The position numbers were made by a program, and so were the translations under genes. From positions 1 to 18,059 of the forward strand of contig PWIY01000023.1 in the NCBI GenBank assembly GCA_003560215.1: DNA of 18,059 nucleotides. The letters are read 5' to 3'. Each line of letters begins with the position of its first letter. Within the stretch, counting starts at the first letter, position 1. The stretch is from Bacteroidales bacterium (lineage in GTDB: Bacteria > Bacteroidota > Bacteroidia > Bacteroidales > UBA7960). Below are positions 14,171 through 18,059 of the stretch, piece after piece. The notes beneath the pieces were generated by a model. It was given only the letters and a program-made list of their open reading frames with translations, did no database searches and was not told the origin of the DNA.

Positions 14171-14761
14171 ATGAAAACCACTTTGATTTATTTTTACCTG
14201 CCAGTAGCCGTTTGTCTCATTTTTTCTTCTTGTGGTGGAAGAAGCGGACCAACCGACGCCCCTGCACTTGGAAGCGACCTGGTGGTTGCCGAAGAGAGGG
14301 CTTTTTTCAATAACCTGGCTTCCTGGTGCGGAGCCTCTTTCGCCGGTGAACAGATTTTCCTGGCAGAAGGCCGGGAAAGCTGGGAAGACAAAGACTTTGT
14401 GATGCATGTGACCATTTGTGAGGATGACCGGATCCATGTGCCTTTTCACCTGAGCGATGACCATTCACGTACCTGGATGTTTCTTGTGGAAGACGGTCGG
14501 TTAAGGTTTCGTCATGACCATCGCCATGAAGATGGTACGCCCGAAGATGTAACCATGTACGGAGGTTATGCCGACGGAGAGGGTACAGCCACCCGCCAGG
14601 ATTTCCCGGCCGACGAATACACCTGCGAAACGCTTCCCACTGCCTGCAAGGCAGTTTGGCGCGTTGAGCTTTCGGAAGATCCCCCCGCCTTCAGTTACAG
14701 TCTCTTTGATGACGGGGAGTTGCTGTTCAGCGCTTCTTTTGACCTTTCGGAACCGCTTTAA
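14171..14761 (+). CDS. Conserved-looking lipoprotein of unknown function
   Basis: 196 residues. The frame extends upstream to 14090, but the ATG at 14171 gives a clean lipoprotein signal peptide: Lys at position 2, a hydrophobic core LIYFYLPVAVCLIF and a lipobox-like FSSC with Cys21 as the lipidated residue. It should be anchored in the cell envelope. The mature part is acidic, contains a WCGASFAGEQIF segment, a histidine/aspartate-rich RHDHRHEDG stretch and CKAVWRV, and looks like a small beta-rich domain. I do not recognise the family. Cysteines at roughly positions 58, 85 and two more near 157-164 could form disulfides. A convergent terminator follows 78 bp after the stop. No neighbour suggests a function. 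Confidence 0.72.
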   Translation: MKTTLIYFYLPVAVCLIFSSCGGRSGPTDAPALGSDLVVAEERAFFNNLASWCGASFAGEQIFLAEGRESWEDKDFVMHVTICEDDRIHVPFHLSDDHSRTWMFLVEDGRLRFRHDHRHEDGTPEDVTMYGGYADGEGTATRQDFPADEYTCETLPTACKAVWRVELSEDPPAFSYSLFDDGELLFSASFDLSEPL

Positions 14762-14839
14762 AACTGTTTGATGCCAATTTACTGTGCGAGGTCAATCCTG
14801 CCCGGTATTCTAACCGCATTTCATGATCCTTCAAAAATT

Positions 14840-14874
14840 AACATGCCCGCCGGATTGGCCGGCGGGCATGTTTT
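14840..14874. terminator. Bidirectional intrinsic terminator between convergent genes
   Basis: A 14-bp perfect inverted repeat, AACATGCCCGCCGG at 14840-14853 and its complement at 14859-14872, with a 5-nt loop. The stem is GC-rich. On the + strand it is followed by a short T run (14871-14874), and on the - strand by TAATTTTTGA. It serves the lipoprotein gene on the + strand and the small secreted protein gene on the - strand, whose stop codons lie on either side. Confidence 0.88.
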
Positions 14875-14910
14875 GACAATAAGCGGAATTGGATCCGGAA
14901 AGAGAGGCCG

Positions 14911-15231
14911 TTATTTGATGGCAACACTGAGGGCAGGGAAGTTGACGGCAATTCTCACAGGCTTCCTTAATTGAAAGGGAAGTGGCTCTTCAGCTTCCGG
15001 CTTGTAGTAAATTGAAAGGTCAAGGGGCTCATTGGCTGCGTCGAAACGTTTGCGCAAGAGCTCCGCTTCTTTGGTAAACGGAACTGAATCCGGTGCGATC
15101 TCGGTATTGACCGGCTGAATAAGGATTTCCCCGTTGGGTCCGTTAAAAGTGAGGTATTCTTCGTTTTCCTGTGCAAACACCAGGGTGAAGCTCAGTAACA
15201 TGGCGGCGGTGATGATCATTCTTGTTTTCAT
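14911..15231 (-). CDS. Small secreted protein of unknown function
   Basis: 106 residues read on the reverse strand from an ATG at 15231. The N-terminus has Lys-Arg at residues 3-4, a hydrophobic run MIITAAMLLSFTLVFA and a likely signal-peptidase I site before QENEE, so the mature form is about 85 residues. The mature part is acidic with prolines, no cysteine, and no motif I recognise. The absence of a lipobox makes it a soluble periplasmic or exported protein. It converges on the lipoprotein gene, sharing the bidirectional terminator. Coding potential is supported by the signal peptide and the terminator placement; function is unknown. Confidence 0.65.
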   Translation of the reverse strand: MKTRMIITAAMLLSFTLVFAQENEEYLTFNGPNGEILIQPVNTEIAPDSVPFTKEAELLRKRFDAANEPLDLSIYYKPEAEEPLPFQLRKPVRIAVNFPALSVAIK

Positions 15232-15366
15232 GGCAATGGATTTTTATCGGTTTGTTTTTTTTATTTTCTGACTGGTTCAACCAATCAATATCCATATCTG
15301 TGCCAAAGATTTTAATAGATTGTTAATCAATTATTTGCGAAGCTTTATGTCTGCGGATGAGTATAT

Positions 15367-15387
15367 AAAAAACGTCCGCTGGCGGAC
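15367..15387 (-). terminator. Terminator-like hairpin on the - strand
   Basis: GTCCG (15374-15378), loop CTGG and CGGAC (15383-15387) form a stem. On the - strand it is followed by six T (plus-strand A run 15367-15372). CGGACG at 15404-15409 is an alternative partner for the CGTCCG arm. It would end a transcript moving leftward, although no - strand protein gene feeds into it. Confidence 0.5.
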
Positions 15388-15580
15388 ACTTTGTATTCAC
15401 TAACGGACGCCAGGTCTGTAAGCTAAAAATAACATCCTTATTGTTCACATCCGGAATTGCTGATCCGGTTAAAACCAGTCAAAAATTAACTTATTTTAAA
15501 ATATGCCAATGGCTGGAATAGTTTTTGATAATGTGTTTAAAGGGATAAGGCAGAAAACAAGCACTCTATTCTCCCTGAAT
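15367..15580 (-). ncRNA. Candidate small RNA (about 210 nt), unconfirmed
   Basis: On the - strand a TAAATTTG sequence (15585-15592 on +) fits the Bacteroidota -7 consensus, and a hairpin with a T run at 15367-15387 could end the transcript. There is no long reading frame between them. The -33 box is poor, so this is a hypothesis from two signals only. Confidence 0.22.
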
Positions 15581-15612
15581 TTTTCAAATTTACCAAACCA
15601 ATCTGTTCTACC

Positions 15613-16083
15613 ATGAAAACAGTTATCTCTAAAACACACAAGGTGATTATTGTTATCTTTGCACTATTCCTGCCGGGCAGTTGTGCGCTTCAGCAGGAGG
15701 TTCCCGGAAGCAGCCGTGGTGATAATACGGTGCTTGTCATTACCGGGGATCACCCCGACGATGCTTACCGGAAAATGGGACAAATTCTGGCCGAAAGGGG
15801 CTTTAGCATTCAAAGCTCTGACCGGGAAATGGGTTCCATTTCAACAGCTCCCAGCTCCCTTCACCGGCGTATGCGGTGGGAGGCTCAGGTGAACGTGGTG
15901 GTAAGCGGTTCAGAATCAGCGACCATTGCCCTTAGCGGATCCTCACGGATAGACAGGGAAGGCAGTTGGGTTCGGATTTATGACAGGGGAAGCCGAACCG
16001 GTCATCAGCAGGCAGGATGGACTGAGCTGTATGAAATTGCAAAAAAATACGAAGGCGCTGAAATTGCCTTTGAAACCCGTTGA
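15613..16083 (+). CDS. Small lipoprotein of unknown function
   Basis: 156 residues. The N-terminus is a lipoprotein signal: MKTVISKTHK, a hydrophobic core VIIVIFALFL and a lipobox-like PGSC with Cys24 as the lipidated residue, so it should sit on the outer face of an envelope membrane. The mature domain has the pattern of a small alpha/beta fold: a beta strand (TVLVITGD), a helix (AYRKMGQILAERG), then EMGSISTAPS and alternating beta strands (AQVNVVVSGSESATIALSG). This resembles the general layout of small envelope-assembly lipoprotein domains, but I cannot name a family. The gene is followed by prfC 39 bp downstream, possibly in one transcript. Function unknown. Confidence 0.72.
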   Translation: MKTVISKTHKVIIVIFALFLPGSCALQQEVPGSSRGDNTVLVITGDHPDDAYRKMGQILAERGFSIQSSDREMGSISTAPSSLHRRMRWEAQVNVVVSGSESATIALSGSSRIDREGSWVRIYDRGSRTGHQQAGWTELYEIAKKYEGAEIAFETR

Positions 16084-16122
16084 CCCGGGTTATAGTTTTT
16101 ACATCTTAAGAATATTTATTTA

Positions 16123-17703
16123 GTGAGTCTGCACGGAGAGATTGAACGGAGAAGAACCTTTGGCATCATCAGTCACCCTGATGCCGGAAAAACAACCCTG
16201 ACAGAAAAGTTATTGTTATTCGGCGGTGCGATCCAGACCGCCGGTGCGGTAAAAAACAACAAAATCCGGAAAACCGCTACTTCTGATTTTATGGAAATCG
16301 AGAAGCAGCGCGGGATTTCTGTGGCTACCTCAGTCATGGGGTTTGATTACGGAGACCATAAGATCAACATACTGGATACCCCGGGACATAAAGATTTTGC
16401 TGAAGATACCTACCGAACGCTGACTGCCGTAGACAGTGTGATCCTGGTGATAGACAGCACAAAGGGGGTGGAGGAGCAGACCCGCAAACTCATGGAAGTT
16501 TGCCGTATGCGGCATACACCGGTAATTATTTTTATCAACAAGCTGGACCGGGAGGGGATGGACCCTTTCATCCTGCTTGAAGAAGCTGAAAGGGAACTGA
16601 ATATCCATGCCCGGCCGCTGAGCTGGCCCATCGGTAAGGGAAATGAATTTCAGGGAGTCTATGACCTGATGAACAGTCAGTTGCGGATGTTTGCCCCGGA
16701 TAAAACCAGCATTGCTGATGAGACTCCCATGATCCATGAGCTCAACAGCGAGCCCCTCAAAAGAGAGATCGGAGCCGGGGCAGCAGCCAGGCTCGGTGAG
16801 GATGTGGATCTGATTGAAGGAGTCTATGAAGCCTTTGACGAATCTTTATACAGGGAAGGTTACCTGGCCCCGGTGTTTTTTGGAAGCGCCCTCAACAATT
16901 TTGGGGTCAAGGAGTTGCTGGATACCTTTGTCCGGATTGCTCCCCCGCCCAGGAGTCGTGAAACCGAAAAAAGGGAGGTGAAACCCGCCGAATCGTCATT
17001 CAGTGGATTTGTGTTTAAGATCCACGCCAACATTGATCCCAACCACCGGAACCGGATCGCTTTCTGCCGCATTGTTTCCGGGCGGTTTGAGCGGAATAAA
17101 TTTTATACCCACACACGCCTTGGCAAGAAAATCCGTTTTTCGGGTCCCACAAGTTTCATGGCCGGAGACAAAAGCGTGATTGATGAAGCCTTTCCCGGAG
17201 ATGTGGTGGGATTGTATGATACGGGCACCTTTAAGATCGGGGATACGCTCACAGAGGGAGAGGCGTTAAGCTTCCAGGGAATACCGAGTTTCTCCCCCGA
17301 AATGTTTCGCCAGGTGGTAAACCGGACCCCGGAAAAGACCAAGCAGCTGGAGAAAGGTATCCGGCAGCTGACCGATGAAGGGATTGCCCAGTTGTTTGTC
17401 CGGCAGCCCGGAAATGTCAAGGTGATCGGTACAGTGGGGGAACTTCAGTTTGATGTGATCAAATTCAGGTTGCTGCATGAATACGGCGCCTCATGCGATT
17501 TTCAGCCCATGAACTATTACATGGCTTGCTGGATCACCTCGGACGACCAAAAGGCACTTGAGGCATTTATCGCTGCCAGAAGTCATCATATCGCCTGGGA
17601 CAAATCGGATCGTCCTGTGTTTATGGCCGAAAGCGAATGGATGCTGAAAACCACCAGGCAGGCATATCCTGACATTGAGTTCCATTTTACTTCGGAGTTT
17701 TAA
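16123..17703 (+). CDS. prfC: Peptide chain release factor 3
   Basis: 526 residues, the full length of RF3, a translational GTPase that removes RF1/RF2 from the ribosome after termination. It starts with GTG; the following SLHGEIERRRTFGIISH matches the usual RF3 N-terminus, so the start is secure. G1 is SHPDAGKTT at residues 17-25, G3 DTPGHKDF at 85-92 and G4 NKLD at 139-142. RF3-specific C-terminal segments such as VVNRTPEKTKQLEKG, EGIAQLF, GTVGELQFDV and the closing YPDIEFHFTSEF are present. It appears to be an ordinary housekeeping gene. The TAG before the GTG is not a stop of another gene. The upstream box TATAGTTTTT is a poor promoter candidate. Confidence 0.97.
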   Translation: MSLHGEIERRRTFGIISHPDAGKTTLTEKLLLFGGAIQTAGAVKNNKIRKTATSDFMEIEKQRGISVATSVMGFDYGDHKINILDTPGHKDFAEDTYRTLTAVDSVILVIDSTKGVEEQTRKLMEVCRMRHTPVIIFINKLDREGMDPFILLEEAERELNIHARPLSWPIGKGNEFQGVYDLMNSQLRMFAPDKTSIADETPMIHELNSEPLKREIGAGAAARLGEDVDLIEGVYEAFDESLYREGYLAPVFFGSALNNFGVKELLDTFVRIAPPPRSRETEKREVKPAESSFSGFVFKIHANIDPNHRNRIAFCRIVSGRFERNKFYTHTRLGKKIRFSGPTSFMAGDKSVIDEAFPGDVVGLYDTGTFKIGDTLTEGEALSFQGIPSFSPEMFRQVVNRTPEKTKQLEKGIRQLTDEGIAQLFVRQPGNVKVIGTVGELQFDVIKFRLLHEYGASCDFQPMNYYMACWITSDDQKALEAFIAARSHHIAWDKSDRPVFMAESEWMLKTTRQAYPDIEFHFTSEF

Positions 17704-17740
17704 CGGGTGAACTTTTTAAACCTGCCATTGTTTGGCTGGT

Positions 17741-18059
17741 ATGAAAAAGAAAATTGATACCAGGCCCAACGACCCGGGAAAGTATCCGGTGAATCAAAAA
17801 GAAGATGCATGGAGGGAACAACTTGCTCCGATGCAGTTCAGGGTGCTGCGTGAGGCTGCCACCGAAATGCCTTTTACCGGGGAGTACAACGAAACAGACA
17901 AACCAGGAATCTATTTTTCGGCGGCCAGCGGTCAGCCCCTTTTTTACGCAGACGCCAAGTTTGACAGTGGTTGTGGCTGGCCAAGTTTTTTTGAACCCAT
18001 CACCACCAACGCGATCTATTACAGAAAAGACACTTCCCATGGTATGATACGTACCGAGG
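17741..18059 (+). CDS. msrB: Methionine-R-sulfoxide reductase B (3' end outside window)
   Basis: The first 106 residues of an MsrB (SelR domain) protein; the frame continues past the window end. It reduces methionine-R-sulfoxide in proteins. Family sequence is clear: FRVLREAATEMPFTGEY, KPGIYFSAASGQPLFYA, then KFDSGCGWPSF with a cysteine where the resolving Cys usually stands, and SHGMIRTE. The first zinc-binding CxxC expected just before the PLF is replaced by SAAS, as in zinc-free MsrB enzymes. The second CxxC and the catalytic Cys lie beyond the window. It follows prfC by 37 bp. The assignment is safe despite truncation. Confidence 0.93.
   Translation, partial: MKKKIDTRPNDPGKYPVNQKEDAWREQLAPMQFRVLREAATEMPFTGEYNETDKPGIYFSAASGQPLFYADAKFDSGCGWPSFFEPITTNAIYYRKDTSHGMIRTE

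Larger units (their letters stand above)
15232..15612. other. Intergenic region between divergent genes
   Basis: 381 bp without a credible protein gene, AT-rich. It holds the 5' leaders of the small secreted protein gene (- strand) and the lipoprotein gene (+ strand), a - strand terminator-like hairpin, a small hairpin (CCGGA 15451-15455 with TCCGG 15464-15468), and a - strand -7-like box at 15585-15592. No tRNA or riboswitch is recognised. Confidence 0.6.

Noticed and set aside
15232..15612. tRNA or other standard RNA gene in the intergenic region
   Set aside because: No cloverleaf or conserved structural RNA pattern was recognised by eye. A covariance-model scan was not possible.

Overview
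The window reads as a chromosomal segment from a member of the Bacteroidota. Supporting signs are promoter -7 boxes of the TAnnTTTG type, mostly weak Shine-Dalgarno sequences, Bacteroidota-style lipoprotein signal peptides, and a mixed housekeeping/accessory gene order. There are no tRNA or rRNA genes, insertion sequences, phage genes or CRISPR arrays.

Positions 1 to about 13520 form one functional block, all on the + strand, built around one-carbon (methyl) metabolism. It opens with two tandem non-pyrrolysine MttB-family methyltransferases (the first cut by the window edge). These are followed by a hydantoinase/oxoprolinase-type ASKHA ATPase, a DUF1638 protein, and a methyltetrahydrofolate:corrinoid methyltransferase of the MtgA/AcsE type. 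Next come a SAM-dependent methyltransferase closely resembling sarcosine/dimethylglycine N-methyltransferases, then S-adenosylhomocysteinase (ahcY), SAM synthetase (metK) and a PfkB-family, adenosine-kinase-like enzyme. The block ends with a three-gene BtuFCD-like ABC importer, most simply a corrinoid uptake system. Together these genes can move methyl groups between tetrahydrofolate, a corrinoid protein and a quaternary amine. They can also methylate sarcosine or dimethylglycine with SAM, recycle most of the SAM by-products, and import the B12 cofactor. No corrinoid-carrier protein and no methionine synthase lie in the window. The pairing of a betaine-forming enzyme with enzymes of a family known to demethylate betaine is the most interesting feature.

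Transcription seems divided. Genes 1 to 6 are closely spaced. A promoter-like box precedes ahcY. A 13-bp perfect inverted repeat followed by a T-rich tract and another promoter-like box lies between metK and the kinase gene.

From about 13500 to the end the content is ordinary: a DUF985 cupin on the - strand (3' end overlapping btuD), an unknown lipoprotein, a strong bidirectional terminator, a small secreted protein on the - strand, a 381-bp intergenic region with a - strand terminator and a possible small RNA, a second unknown lipoprotein, peptide chain release factor 3 (prfC), and the start of a zinc-ligand-lacking methionine sulfoxide reductase B.

All calls come from reading the sequence and from memory of protein families; no database search was run.
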